Shown one piece after another: positions 24,401 to 36,288 of a stretch of DNA of 64,000 bases (position 1 is its first letter; each line of letters begins with the position of its first letter). Below the pieces are notes generated by a model. That model ran no database searches and was not told where the DNA came from. It worked only from the letters and a program-made list of their open reading frames with translations. Made by a program: the position numbers and the translations under genes. Source of the stretch: Rotaria sordida (lineage: Eukaryota; Rotifera; Eurotatoria; Philodinida; Philodinidae); contig CAJNOL010000419.1 of NCBI GenBank assembly GCA_905250125.1, forward strand, positions 78,299 to 142,298, in the 5' to 3' direction.

Positions 24401-25148
24401 TTATACAACGGTAAGAATAGACGATGATGATGCATTATGTCCATTGTTAGCATCGACAGTTGATATTGTTCCAATTGTAGATGGAATAGAAAGAATTGAC
24501 ACTGTTACAAAATTAGAAGATTCAGTTGTTGATTTTTGCTGTTTTGTAGGTTTTAAATTATTTGTTATTGATGATTGTTGAAGTTTTGATGATAAATAAA
24601 CTCGTTGATATTGACGATTAAATGGAAAATGAGTTGGTAATTTAACACCTAAAATAAATTAATTAATACAAAATTTTTCATTAATGAGTTAAATTGAAAT
24701 TTGCTTTGTTTTAAAGTCAAAAGATCAAATACACACGAAAAAACAATGTGTAAGTTATTATAACAGTAAATTAGTCAATACGAAAGAGAAAAAGAAAAAG
24801 AAAGTTTCAAACACAACGATTGGTTTTTTTCTCCTGTAAACTTGCCTTTGCCTGTAAATAGAAAATCCGACACATTTATCTTTGAAACTCCGTTTATTTT
24901 GCTGCTGTTGCCTAGATGGAAATACAAAAAGTATCAGGAAAAATTTCTTTGTTTTTTCATTTCATTAAAAAAAAAAAAAAAAAGAAACGTCAGACTCTAA
25001 TGCACAATAAAATATCATGCAGAAAAATAACGTGCATAATAGTGCATGAAAAGAAAAACCAAACATTCGATAGTGTATAGCGTGTACCGTGGTCGTGTCG
25101 TTAATTGTGCAACAAGTCGATAAATAGCCAGTGTACGATTACGTAATA
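24401..25148 (-). CDS. Unassigned coding exons, possible alternative TTLL 3' end
   Basis: On the minus strand an open exon runs 24648-24401, after an acceptor TTTATTTTAG. It encodes VKLPTHFPFNRQYQR and then a Ser/Thr-rich tail ending SSSSILTVV and a stop. A second short open exon at 25148-25088 (acceptor CATATTTCCAG, donor CG|GTACAC) encodes LRNRTLAIYRLVAQLTTRPR. The latter fits in phase after exon 12 of the TTLL gene just upstream, which ends in a single G (G|TA = Val). The two exons do not join directly in frame, so at least one more small exon, perhaps near 24840-24915, would be needed. Either they are an alternative 3' end of the TTLL gene or part of a separate gene. Confidence 0.4.
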
Positions 25149-25306
25149 CTGGAAATATGAATAAAAAAAAAACAATATATCTCAGTAGTTGATTTACATT
25201 TTCTATATTTTTTTGTTATTTCTTTCTTTCCTCTTTTTTTTATAAAAAAAAAAAAAAAACGCGAAAGTGTATGGAAAATGCATGTGCAGATTTAAAAAAT
25301 GAAAAC

Positions 25307-28300
25307 TTAATCATGAGCAGTTGTTTGTGAATTTGAAATCATCAAAGAAAAAAGTAATTCATTATCACGAAATGATGATCGATTCTTTCGATTATTGACA
25401 ATTAATCTTTGTCTTATTATTCGATTGATATGATGTGAACGAATTGGTAATGCTGGTAGTCGAGTTATATCGAACGATGCTATTAGATCTTTAGGAAATA
25501 TGAATAAATTTTTTTTTTGTATGTAAAAGATTTTAAGAAAAAAGAAAAAAAAAGATTTTATATGAAGAAAGAAAGAAAACAAAGAAAAAAAAGAATTTTT
25601 TTTTTCGTACCTTTTGGTGATGAAAGACCATTATTAACTTTTGATCGACTTAATTGACGAATAGGAAGAGATTCAACAGAAAGACGATGTGGACTGATTT
25701 TCAATGGTTTTTGTCGTAGATCAGGTTGTTGATTTTGACTTAATTTATTATTATTATTATTAGACATTGAACGAAATTGAAATACAAAATTATCATTTGT
25801 TGCAAGTTTTTCAATTGGAGAGTCCGATGACGGATTAAGTTCAACACGAGTTAATGCTGGTTGTGTCATTTCACGACGAAGTTTAAGTGAAACGGGAGTA
25901 TTAGGAGTTTTTGAAGAAAATGATTGATGTGTAGCTAGAGCACTAGCTGAATGTGGAGGAACAGGACGATTTTCTGCAGGTGTCGCCGATAATGATGATG
26001 ATATAGATGATGAACTCGTTTTTGGAGGTGTAGAACCATTTGTATTAATTGTATTATTATTATTATTATTATTTTGTGTTTCAACTGTATTCATCGGATT
26101 ATTATTTGATGTTCGACCAGTTTTACAAGTTTTGCCTAAATTTATCTTTATAATATTAAACGAACAAAAACTTATTTACTTTGTTAATTTTTACCTTCAA
26201 CACGAAGATCAATTCCAATATATATTGGAACAGGTACAGATGTTCCTTTATGAATTAATTCAAATCGACCTGTGTCAGCTGTTCGATTATATTTTCGATC
26301 GATCATTACTACATATATATATATAAAATATTGTAATTTGATTCATAGTTTGTTTTTTCATTTTAATTTCAATATAATTACCTTTACAAGTATCTTCGAG
26401 AACTCCATCACACATATCTGTTGTTACTGCAGTACTTCGAGCCATTGTTGGACTACAATTTATTTCAATAAGCCAAGGTTTAAGATCTTCACCGAGCATA
26501 AAATCAGCACCAAATAATTCAAATGAATTCTATTAAAAGAAAAATATTAATTATCTTTTAACAATAACAAATAACAAAAAAAAGAATCATATATACTTTT
26601 CTTGCATCAATAGTATCTTGTGCAACAAGCATTGAACATATAATCGCATCTTTCATTGCTGGATAAATTAATTTATCCCAACGATCAGCTAAATGATTTG
26701 GTCGAAGATATTTGTTAATAAATTCTTGATTCGTCCACATATTCTCAACTAATGAAGTAAAAAAAAATATAAGAAAAAGTAAATACAATCAAAAATAACA
26801 AAATTGATGTATTTGTTTTTCTATATTTACCTGGTAAATTAATATGTCGATTGGAATTATTTTTATAATGTTTTTGTATTGAATGATTACATAGATGTAC
26901 ACTTTGTTGTCGTGTTTCTAAACTAAAATGTTCTGTACAAAAACGTAAATAACAATCTTTAAACATCCATATTGTTAATGGATTCCAATCGGTTACTAAA
27001 AACCATTGACGTATATCAAATTTTGTACTATGAATAAGTAATGGTCTTTCAATATATTTTTGTACAACAAATTTTCCATCTTTTGTTAATGTTGACGAAC
27101 ATAATTTTAATATATCTTCAAGACGATCATAGACAACAATTCCTAAATAAAATATTAAAATATTTCATTCTATTTCGAAATATTTTGAAAAGAAAAAAAC
27201 CTCGTCCTCTTGATTTAGCACCAGGTTTAAGAATCCAAATATTTCTTGTACCATCAATATGATATTGTGGACAATGATTTGCAACATTTTTCAAGCATGC
27301 ATCAATTTTATTTAAATACTTTTCCATACCTTCAATTTCAGCATTTGAACTTCAAAAAAATACATAAAAGAAATCAAGTTCTAGATAAAAAAAATTTTTA
27401 TTTTTAAATTCTTACTGTGAAGCAGTATAGAATTGTTCAATAAATTGTGTCCATTGTTCATCTGATGGATCTAATTGTAAATTTACATTTATATCAATAT
27501 CTTCATGATCACGTGATAATGTATATTGATTAACTTTATTTAAAGCAAATTCAATAAAAGATAAAGGCACTTTTTTTATTGAAGATATTTTTCCATTAAA
27601 ATTTTTTGATAATAATTGACCTGGTGGCATAGTTAATGATCTTGTTAATTGTGGTTGTTCTTCAATAGTTGTTAATGGACTTTGAGAATCATTTGGATCA
27701 TCTGAGCTCATAGCTAGAATTGAATTCATATCTGGTTCAATAATACCTTTACATCGATTTTGAATAAGTTTAAGAAAACTAATACATGCAGTTAGACGAT
27801 AATCATCTTAATAGAAAAAAAAAAAAATAATAATAAAGAATATTAAATAAAAATTATTTTTTTGCAATAAGAAATTTACCGATAAATGCAACTTTATCAT
27901 CTTCTTGAGATAATTTATAACATCGAGGATAAAATTCATCAGCACAACCAGAATGAAACCATTGTAAATTACGAAGACTATTGCATAGACCAACCTAAAG
28001 AAAAATAAAATATATTTGATTTTTCTTCTTTAATAATTATATTAATTAAAAATAATAAAAAATTAAACCTTTGTTGTAAAACAACCATTTCTTGAATAAT
28101 GATTAACCATCTGATCTTTATTTAATGTACTTGTATCATATGTAGCTCGAACACTCCAGATAAAATTTGGCGCAGCTGTTCTTACAAGACGTGATAAAAG
28201 TCCGTAGTAACCATCATTTTCTTCCCAAGGTGGAGTTTTATCATCATCTTCATATGATGGATGTTCGTCTATTAAAAATAGAAATAATTATCTAATCATT

Positions 28301-28810
28301 TTTTGTCTTTTTTTTTTTTGAAATTTATTTACAAACCAAGGTCATCATCATCATTATCATCATCGTTATTATCACCAACATCATCATCATCATCATCATC
28401 ACTTTTATTATTTTTCTTATCGGATTTTTTATTTCCATGAACGGATGGTAATGTAGAACCACGATAGAATTTTTCAACCCAACCACGACTATACAAAAGA
28501 AACAAGATAATTAGATTTGAAAAATTAAAAATAAAATTCAACTAACCGTCGTAAAGATTCTCGAAGTGCTGGATATGGTCCAATTATTGTGAATATTTTA
28601 TGTTCCTAAACAAAACAAATCAAATTGTTATTAGTATCATTATTATTATTATTTTTCTTCGGTTCATACTTTCATTGCTCGTTCGGCTTCATCTCTTGCT
28701 ATTTTAAGTCTTTCGGTATTAATTGTATCATTTAATGATGAACGTTTTGGTGATGAATCTGTCTGACGGACAACTTTCGATGGTGATTTCGAGCGATTTG
28801 ATGGTGACAT
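25307..28810 (-). CDS. TTLL3/8-type tubulin glycine ligase
   Basis: Thirteen exons: 28810-28670, 28605-28547, 28488-28337, 28268-28069, 27994-27880, 27806-27416, 27349-27201, 27142-26831, 26748-26597, 26529-26382, 26308-26195, 26135-25611 and 25488-25307; 2640 nt, 879 aa. The order of motifs matches TTLL3/TTLL8 glycylases: [25 protein letters not shown], an Asp-rich linker, [32 protein letters not shown], then the ATP-grasp core with [75 protein letters not shown] and the catalytic [14 protein letters not shown]3/8 add the initiating glycine to glutamates of tubulin tails in cilia. The C-terminal 240 residues (Asn-, Ser- and Pro-rich) are not conserved. TTLL3 and TTLL8 cannot be told apart here. 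Exon 12 ends in a phase that would also accept an alternative exon at 25148. Confidence 0.92.
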
Positions 28811-29558
28811 TCAGATAAAAATTTTTTATAAGTATTAAAACTGAAATTGACTTTTGTGCTGAAGCCGCACCAATTGATAGTAATGAAGGGTGCTGTTAAT
28901 GCAGTTGATCGTGTGATTTTTAATCTTAACGGTATTCTATATGGACGAATCAATTATGACAGCTGCGCATTAGATTGATGGGCTTCTCTAAAGAAAAAGA
29001 AAAAAGAAAACGAAGAGGATGTCAATTGAAGAAACTAAAATTATTTCTTATTTTTAATATTTGTCAGTAGAATATAGATACTTATAATATTGAATAGAAT
29101 AATGAGAGTATTATAGAGAAATAACAAAAATCATTTCCGGTAAAATACGGATAACTTTCTTTTCTTTTTTTTTCTTATCTTTCGGGAACAACGTTTATGT
29201 CTACACTGATCGTATATAAGACACGAAGACAGGCAAATAAAAAGAAAAAAACATTCTAGTCATTGAAGCAATAGGCATGTATAGAAGAAAAAAAAAAGAG
29301 AAATTATTAATATTTCATCTTTACACTTTCAAGAAAAAAGAAAAAAAAAGAAAGTGTGTTGTCATACACACACATACTTACTGCAACAATGATGTACGGA
29401 CAAACAACAGTACTACGTCGTTATAAGTTGTGGCTGTTTACTTGATATTTTACATACATATTTTTTTATTTGTGTTTTCTAATCAAACTCACGTTAATAC
29501 ATATACTACAAACTGAGAAATTAGTAACAGTATCATAGATTTCAACAGTTATGAATTG
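28811..29558. other. Intergenic 5' of TTLL gene
   Basis: No coding exon recognised. AT-rich with purine runs (AAAGAAAAAAG) near 28990-29010 and 29290-29350. It should hold the TTLL promoter and the 3' flank of the small upstream gene. Confidence 0.45.
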
Positions 29559-30001
29559 TCAAAACATTAACAACGAAAACATATTCTTTCGAGTTGATAA
29601 AGTTTTTTTTTCAAGTGCTCCGATGTTACCGAACAATGTTGATTTAACTATTGTTGCTTTATTATTTATCTTTATGGTTGATAATTGTTGTAGTATTTGA
29701 GGTAGTTCTATGCAACAATAATATTGTTGATGATCAATAGCAACTTCTTTTTTCTGTATCAATATGAAATGAGTTCTTTTTTTTTTATTATTCTAACTTC
29801 CATATTTTATTTTTTCTCTTTCAAAGACACTCACAATCTTCTGAAGTTGTTGTATATGTTTAAGTTGTCGTTCATAAAAATAAGATGAAAGATTCTGAGT
29901 TATTTGATCACTTTTTTTTTTTCATTCAATTGGAATTTAAATGAAAATAAATCAGGATCAAGTATTGAAAATGAATCACGACGAGTTGTTACAGTTACCA
30001 T
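29559..30001 (-). CDS. Small protein, frame broken in a homopolymer
   Basis: Two exons on the minus strand, 30001-29835 and 29753-29559, with an 81-nt intron (GTGAGT...CAG). The first 31 residues (MVTVTTRRDSFSILDPDLFS, then FKFQLNEKKK) read in one frame. The rest (SDQITQNLSSYFYERQLKHI, then QQLQKI, joined to KKEVAIDHQQYYCCIELPQI and onward) reads in another. The switch falls at an 11-nt run of T on the plus strand (29912-29922); one extra base there would restore a single frame of about 120 aa. This is either an assembly or sequencing error or a young null allele. The predicted product is helical with coiled-coil tendency. I do not recognise the family. Confidence 0.5.
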
Positions 30002-30229
30002 TTCTTTCTTCGATATTTTTTTTTTTGATTTTAAGTGTACCGAGAGAAAAAAAGAGGTTATATTGACTGCATCAATGAATATTTAGACGTGTTTTTTTGT
30101 TTATTTAACAGTCAATTCTGCTATAGAGCAAAACCATTGTTCCACCTCTGCCACTTTTTTTTTCTCTGTTTCCTCCTTCGCTCGATTTTTAAGATTAGCT
30201 ATATGTAATGTATGCAAGTGTGCACAAGC

Positions 30230-30250
30230 GTGTGTGTGTGTGTGTGTGTG
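30230..30250. repeat. (TG)n microsatellite
   Basis: Ten uninterrupted TG units follow a G at 30230. Confidence 0.9.
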
Positions 30251-30879
30251 ACGTCCGTTTATTTCAAATTTTTTTTCTTTGCAAACACTATCAAAAAGCT
30301 CTTTATAAAAGAATAGAAGAGAAGTATGGAAGTTTTCATGTCAAATGAAGTATCATGGCAACGCCCCCTTTCTAATAACATTAGTCGGTCTTGTCTTTTC
30401 GACACAAAGCATAATTCTTTATGTCGTTAATTAAAAAAGAACTTTTTGAAAAGACTTTAAAATGAAATATTTCTCAAATAACAAATACAATTTACTTATG
30501 AATATGATGTTTGCTAAAACTTTAATAATCATGATAATTTATATATTGAAAGTTTAGATTATTCTACAGGATACACATATTTTGTTGATTAAATAATGCT
30601 TTGATCTATAAATCATAAACGATTGATTATGAGCAAGAAATGTATGTGTCTGTGTGTTCTTCGAATATACTAAAAAATCATTTAAATTTATAATCGTTTT
30701 ATTATTCTTTTTTTATGAAAAAGTCTTTTACAACGATTGAAGACGATATTACTATTGATATTTCGATATAAAAATAGAAAAAAAAGATTTTTAATTCTTA
30801 ATTAACATGTAAAAACTATGAAGGAAATTATTTTTCTCTATAATATTGAAGTACTATTGAATTCATCAGTTTATAGTCG

Positions 30880-31750
30880 GAAATGTTATATATGTAATTA
30901 TGACTTTAATTGGTAAACTAGCAACGGTATCTATTCATCAACGATGCTTTTTGTCAAGTTGCACATTACAAGAAGTTAGTAATCAATATTATTTTATGAT
31001 AAATACTTTCCAAGATTCACACTGTCAAAATGATTTCTTTGTCAGATACAGAATGACTTTCAACAAGAATTAGTTCTATCAGTTATGGATGTAATGACAG
31101 TTGACTTGCACAATATTTACCAGAATCATTTCAAATGAAAATAGATCAAACAATATTAAATTCAGAATCATTAAATGTATAACTATCAACTCAAAATTGT
31201 TATTCATGTAGTAAATATATGAATGATTTAAGTGTAATTTTATCTAAATAAGTATTATATACAAATAATATTTGTTTTATTGATGAAATATAGTATGTAA
31301 AAAAATTATTTCGACACCTATCTTACCTATCTTATAAATCGAATTTCATCATGAAGGAAAAATATTTTCTTGACTTTCTTGATATCATTTGACAGCTCGG
31401 GATCTCTACTTCATTGTCCAAGCAAAAAAATTTAAAAACAACAAGATTTTCATAAGTTTTTGAGGGTTTTCAGAAAATCACTTGGTTTCCGAGAAAAAAA
31501 GATTATTGCAATTCGATCTAAGCCGTAGAATATTTAAAAGCATAAAACAATTAATCTACATCCAGATTTTCCACTATCTCGACGAAATGATACTAATACA
31601 ACGATAGAAAAATCAACCTCAGTGTTAACAACAACTCGAGAGTCAACTTCTACAACACTATCATCAACATTCACAACAACAATCCAAGGATCAAAATCAA
31701 TCAGATCATATCCTATTGACTATTTAATTGTGCTTTTATCCTATATTTAA
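30880..31750 (+). pseudogene. Probable decayed cell-surface protein gene
   Basis: From about 30911 a frame of roughly 55 codons is open (LIGKLATVSIHQRCFLSSCT, then LQEVSNQYYFMINTF and onward, with regularly placed Cys). After it, coding-like segments continue only by switching frame, and stops interrupt (for example DFQQELVLSVMDVMTVDLHN in a second frame and TQNCYSCSKYMNDLSVILSK in a third). About 31590-31750 reads as a Thr/Ser-rich linker (TTRESTSTTLSSTFTTTIQG) ending in a short hydrophobic C-terminus. That pattern suggests a once secreted or GPI-anchored protein now disrupted. The evidence is composition and frame only. Confidence 0.35.
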
Positions 31751-34700
31751 TACGTTTAGTATTCTAATCAAAATATTACTTGAAAATTTAAAATTCTACT
31801 TATGTAATCTTAATCTCACTTGTAATTTATTTCGATATATTCATTTTTGCAACGACTAAACTACTATATCCATAGTATGAAAAGAAAATTGAAAATGTCC
31901 ACAGATGATGAACATGAAACAACAAACCTACAGAACAAGATGAGAGAACAAAAAGAAATAGTTATTGAAAATGTTTTGTTTGAATACATCGAGTTTTATA
32001 AAACAAAAACAAACACATAAAATAGATTAATTTCTACGATGAATAAAATTATAAATATAAATATGATAGTTGTATTATGATCGTTCATCATTCTAGTAGT
32101 CAATAAAAGAAACGAATCTATTATTATTCAATCATATTAACTACATCATTCATGCAAAATTCAATCTCAAAAATATTGATCTACAGGATCTTTTTGATTT
32201 GAAATGTATGTAAATATTATTCGAAATTTGTGAATTATTGCAAAAAAACAAAAAAATATTCAAATATTAGTAGAAGGAGAAAGGAGAGAAAGAAATATGA
32301 ATAGTAAACATTTTTTATAGATTGTTCTGTTCGTTACTTTTTTTCTTAAATTAACCTTTTATTTTATGCTCTTATTTTGCAACGAGCATTCTTTTGTTTA
32401 CTCATTTCTTCTCAATTTTTTTCGTTACTGGAAGAAAATGAAACACGCAATATTGTATTTGCTATTGTTCGATTCCTATAGTGAGTTATAGATTATTTCA
32501 TATTAATATTGTCCAATAAGGATTCATTGTGACATACGCTCTTATGAACTCTTTATTGACTACGTAGTAGCATTAAATGATAAATCCATCTATTTCTATG
32601 ATGGATAAATATAATCGAAAATCTTCTCGTATACAAGTAGTTCAATGAACTTGAGAGTTACTCTTTAATAAATGTATGAAGATCACCGATAATGAATTTG
32701 GTGATTTTACAGCAGTGGTGGATCCAAGAAATTTTGAAGGGAATGACGAATGGAACGAAGTTATTGGCAATTTTCGTGATGAGTTTTCTAACATTTTCTA
32801 TTATCAACTGTTCAAATTTATGTTGCGATATATGAAAACAAAAGAACTAAGAAACAAATCATACAAGAAATTATAGCTTTCTATTTTTCATTTTTGACAA
32901 TTTATCGATGAGTTGTTCGATATCAATGTGAATCATAGAATGTACAATACAATATAAGTAGTCCATTCAAACGACTTTCACCTATTGCACTTTGAAAGTA
33001 TGACTTTATCAGCTATAATGCTGAAAAAGGTTGGCTCGCCTGCGAATGTTCTCACCGATAACATTGCTTAAATTTTCACAAGAATTTCGATAGTGGAGAT
33101 TAAGGTACCGCTGCATCACATATGATTCGGAATATGAATTACATAGATCTTTTTACTGATCTCACACTTATCAATCAACGACAGAGCGAGTACAAATAAA
33201 CTGTTAGCATGACCATTGGTTATTTAAACACTAAACTCTGCAAATGCTTATTACCTGTCTAACAGAAATAGAAGTCATATCGAACAAGAGAACGGATATT
33301 TGAAACAAGTAACAACACTGGGAAGAGCATATATAGAAGTTGCTGTCCTTTTCTCGAATCGTTCATTTCAGAATATGAGCACTATAAACTTTAAAATAAT
33401 GAGAAGAGACATACACATTATTTGTTTTTGTAAAACTCATAGAAATACGAAGATACTTAAAATATAGAAGACATAAATTTCAAAGGAAAGGCGATTGCCA
33501 CTTCCGCATCCCCCTGAATCCGTCACTGTTCTACAGCTTACTGTGGTCTAGCTCAACATTCATTTTCACTTGTTCTATGTTCTTGGATCAATGACCATGA
33601 TTTATTTGATATATCAATGGAAGAAATAGCCCTTGCTCATTATAATTCATTAACATACTATAAACTTGTAGTTCTATTATATGATTAATCGTAATATAAA
33701 AAACAAGTATTGTTTTCGTTTTGTACCATAGATGTCCATCGCAATTGGAAATCTGCCACAATTCTAGAAGAGACAAGGCTGTCATACCGTTACTGTGATG
33801 GTTTTCGGGAAATTCTTCAAAAATCTCTGCTGCCAGTGCTAAATTATCATAGTTAGATTGAATCTATCAGATTCATCACGAGTCTGACCGTTGAATTTGT
33901 ATATACTCGAATTGGATGCAAATTCATGCAATTTTATAATGTTCCTAAAAGAAAAGCTGCCATAGACATATCTGTTTTGTGCTTAAATTTCATAAAATTT
34001 GATGAAATAAAATCTAAAAATCTTATTTTATCGATTGAGTTTTTAGCATATATGATTGCAACAGGAATTAATTCGAATAAAAGTAAAATTTGAAGTTAAC
34101 AGCAAACTGAGCCGTAGTAAAATATTGATTTTACTTTTATAAGAAAAAAGAACATTTCTTTCATTTGAGGACTATCAATTAATTTACTTAAAACAATAGA
34201 TTGAATATTCATTTAATTGTCATTTTCTTTTTCATTTCTATGAATTATTTTAACAGAAACGAATTTGTATTTTGAATCGATCATATTGTTGGCAAAAGAA
34301 AATTTTGATTCGATTAAAGAATATATAGAATTTTTAATAGAAGATGAAAAACTTTCTATCAAGTATATTTTCTTTTCTACATTTGTCTTTATTAATTTTG
34401 ATGAGATTAAATATATGAAAAATCAATCCGATGAGAACACTTATTTAAATTCATTTTTCAAAAAAAAAAGAATAAAGCAGAATACTATGAACTAAGCAAT
34501 AAGACATAGACATGACAAAACTTATAAGATGAACTTGCCTTTGTGAGCAGTTCGTTTTTTTTTTGATCGATTACACAAGCCTTCAAATAAAATTGATTTG
34601 TCTATTAACACAAATTTATTCATACAAAAGACAACTCGAGCAAATAGTAGAAGACAATCAATAAAAAAGAAATCCATTTTTATTATTTATTTTCCAATAA

Positions 34701-35070
34701 TGCCTATTCAAATTGAAAAAAAAAAGCTTTTATTCTGCAGAGCAATAGATATAGGTAATCACGATCATTGGTTAAAAATTTTACAACAACTCTTGTCAAT
34801 AAACAAACTCTGACTGTAATAACTATTTCGTCAGATACAATTATATCGAATAGTAAGTAACACAAGCATAAGTCAATGATCTATTTCATTAGAAATGTTT
34901 GTTTTTACATTAAGAAAAGAAAAAGATAAATATTGAAATGTATTTTTATTTTGAATAGATAAGCATAGAATAAGAAGCATATATTTCTGTTAAACATTAT
35001 TTTTAAAAAATGTGTGAATATTGGTGCAATAAGAATAAATGTATGTCCTTTCGAATATGATTTTAGTCGA

Positions 35071-36288
35071 TTATAAACTGTGTGTTGTCAATACACTTGG
35101 TAAATATTTTTCTGTTAATTGTAACATCGCTTGTGGTAACCAATGAATACCATTATCGGGCGAATAATCAAATGGTTGTTCGACAGAAAAAACTTTTGCC
35201 AAACGATACCACCAACGAAGTGGTGCTAACATATAATGAGCCAAATCATGGCTAATGACACTGGAATAACATGATGCAGCCATACCATTGACAATTAATG
35301 TACCTTATTTAAAGGAAATAAATAACAATTTTTCATTTTATTTTTAAAAGAAAAAAATAAAATAAATTACCATGACTAGTCATGGGTGTAAAATAACCAA
35401 CTTTATATTCTTCAGTAATATTTCGAACAGTAACTGGTTGAAGTTGACCATGATGATGAATAAACACAATATCATGTGCTTTGATTTTATTAGCTGGTAG
35501 AAAACGATCATTATGATTAACAGCAATAAAATGATTTCCTGTTAAACTTAAACGATGGCCAGTCGTAGTTTCAATTGAATAAAATAAAGCTAAACAATGA
35601 AATAAAATAAATATATTATTGAAATTAAAACAAACAAACAAAAAAAGAAAGAAAGAAAGATTTTTTTTACCAGGTCGATTTGGTTGACTATCAAGCATCA
35701 TAATAACTTCATCTTCGACAATTTGTTGTTTTGAATTCATAACAAGAACACGATCACCTGGTCGAAGATCTCGTAAAATTTTTGTTTCACCATTTACCAT
35801 TGAAACATAACCATCACCCGAAAAACATTTTGGATTACCTAAGAATGAAATAAAACTATCTATTAAAAATAAATAATTCATCTTACGACGAAGTGGACAT
35901 TCATCAGGTTCTTGAACACCTGGATTAACACAACACCATTGAGCTAAATTTTGTAATTCAGTAAAACCACCTTCGGCTGCCTACATATATATATATACAA
36001 CAACGTCAAAAATATTTTCAATGAAAACTATGTTCATTTTTTCTTTACCCATCCACCAATACAATTTCTTGTTTTAGTTTTAAAACATTCCATATATCGT
36101 TCAGCTAAATTACAAAATAATTTTAAATTTCCTTTTGCTGCTTGTATTATAGCTTGAACATCAAGTTGAGCACATTCAGCTAATTGTACTGGATCTTCTT
36201 CAACTGGACATGGTAATTGTCCAAATGATAATTGAGATATTAAAACAATAAATGCACATATGAATACAGACCTTTGATTTAAATTCAT
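35071..36288 (-). CDS. Secreted Hedgehog-type Hint (Hog) domain protein
   Basis: Five exons: 36288-36049, 35980-35887, 35838-35671, 35589-35371 and 35303-35071; 954 nt, 317 aa. Residues 1-23 form a signal peptide. Residues 24-112 are a Cys-containing domain (PCPVEEDPVQLAEC, LFCNLAERYMECFKTKTRNC, NLAQWCC) that is not the Hedge signalling domain. From Cys116 (PKCFSGDGYVSMVNGE, LRDLRPGDRVLVM) the protein is a Hint domain of the Hedgehog C-terminal class, with ETTTGHRLSLTGNHFIAV, which supplies the TxxH-type Thr/His, and TSHGTLIVNGMAASCYS, which matches the TAHGTIVVDG..ASCY end of Hedgehog Hint, followed by ISHDLAHYMLAPLRWW. In Hedgehog this module self-cleaves before its first Cys and attaches a sterol to the N-terminal part. 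The catalytic Cys, Thr, His and late Cys all appear present, so autoprocessing is plausible. It is comparable in layout to nematode warthog/groundhog and lophotrochozoan Hog proteins. Confidence 0.88.

Larger units (their letters stand above)
30002..35070. other. Gene-poor stretch with decayed coding traces
   Basis: No intact gene recognised. A GT dinucleotide repeat occupies 30230-30250. A probable pseudogene (about 30880-31750) is annotated separately. Short open frames at 32676-32876, 34265-34495, 34598-34813 (plus) and 33588-33785 (minus) resemble no family I know and have no clear exon partners. The GC-richer patch around 33490-33560 differs from its surroundings. Confidence 0.45.

Noticed and set aside
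24396-24581. Plus-strand 61-aa frame
   Set aside because: Antisense to the minus-strand terminal exon 24648-24401, which has a good acceptor and a natural stop.
32676-34813. Short frames at 32676-32876, 33588-33785, 34265-34495 and 34598-34813
   Set aside because: No family recognised and no consistent splice partners; not supported as genes.
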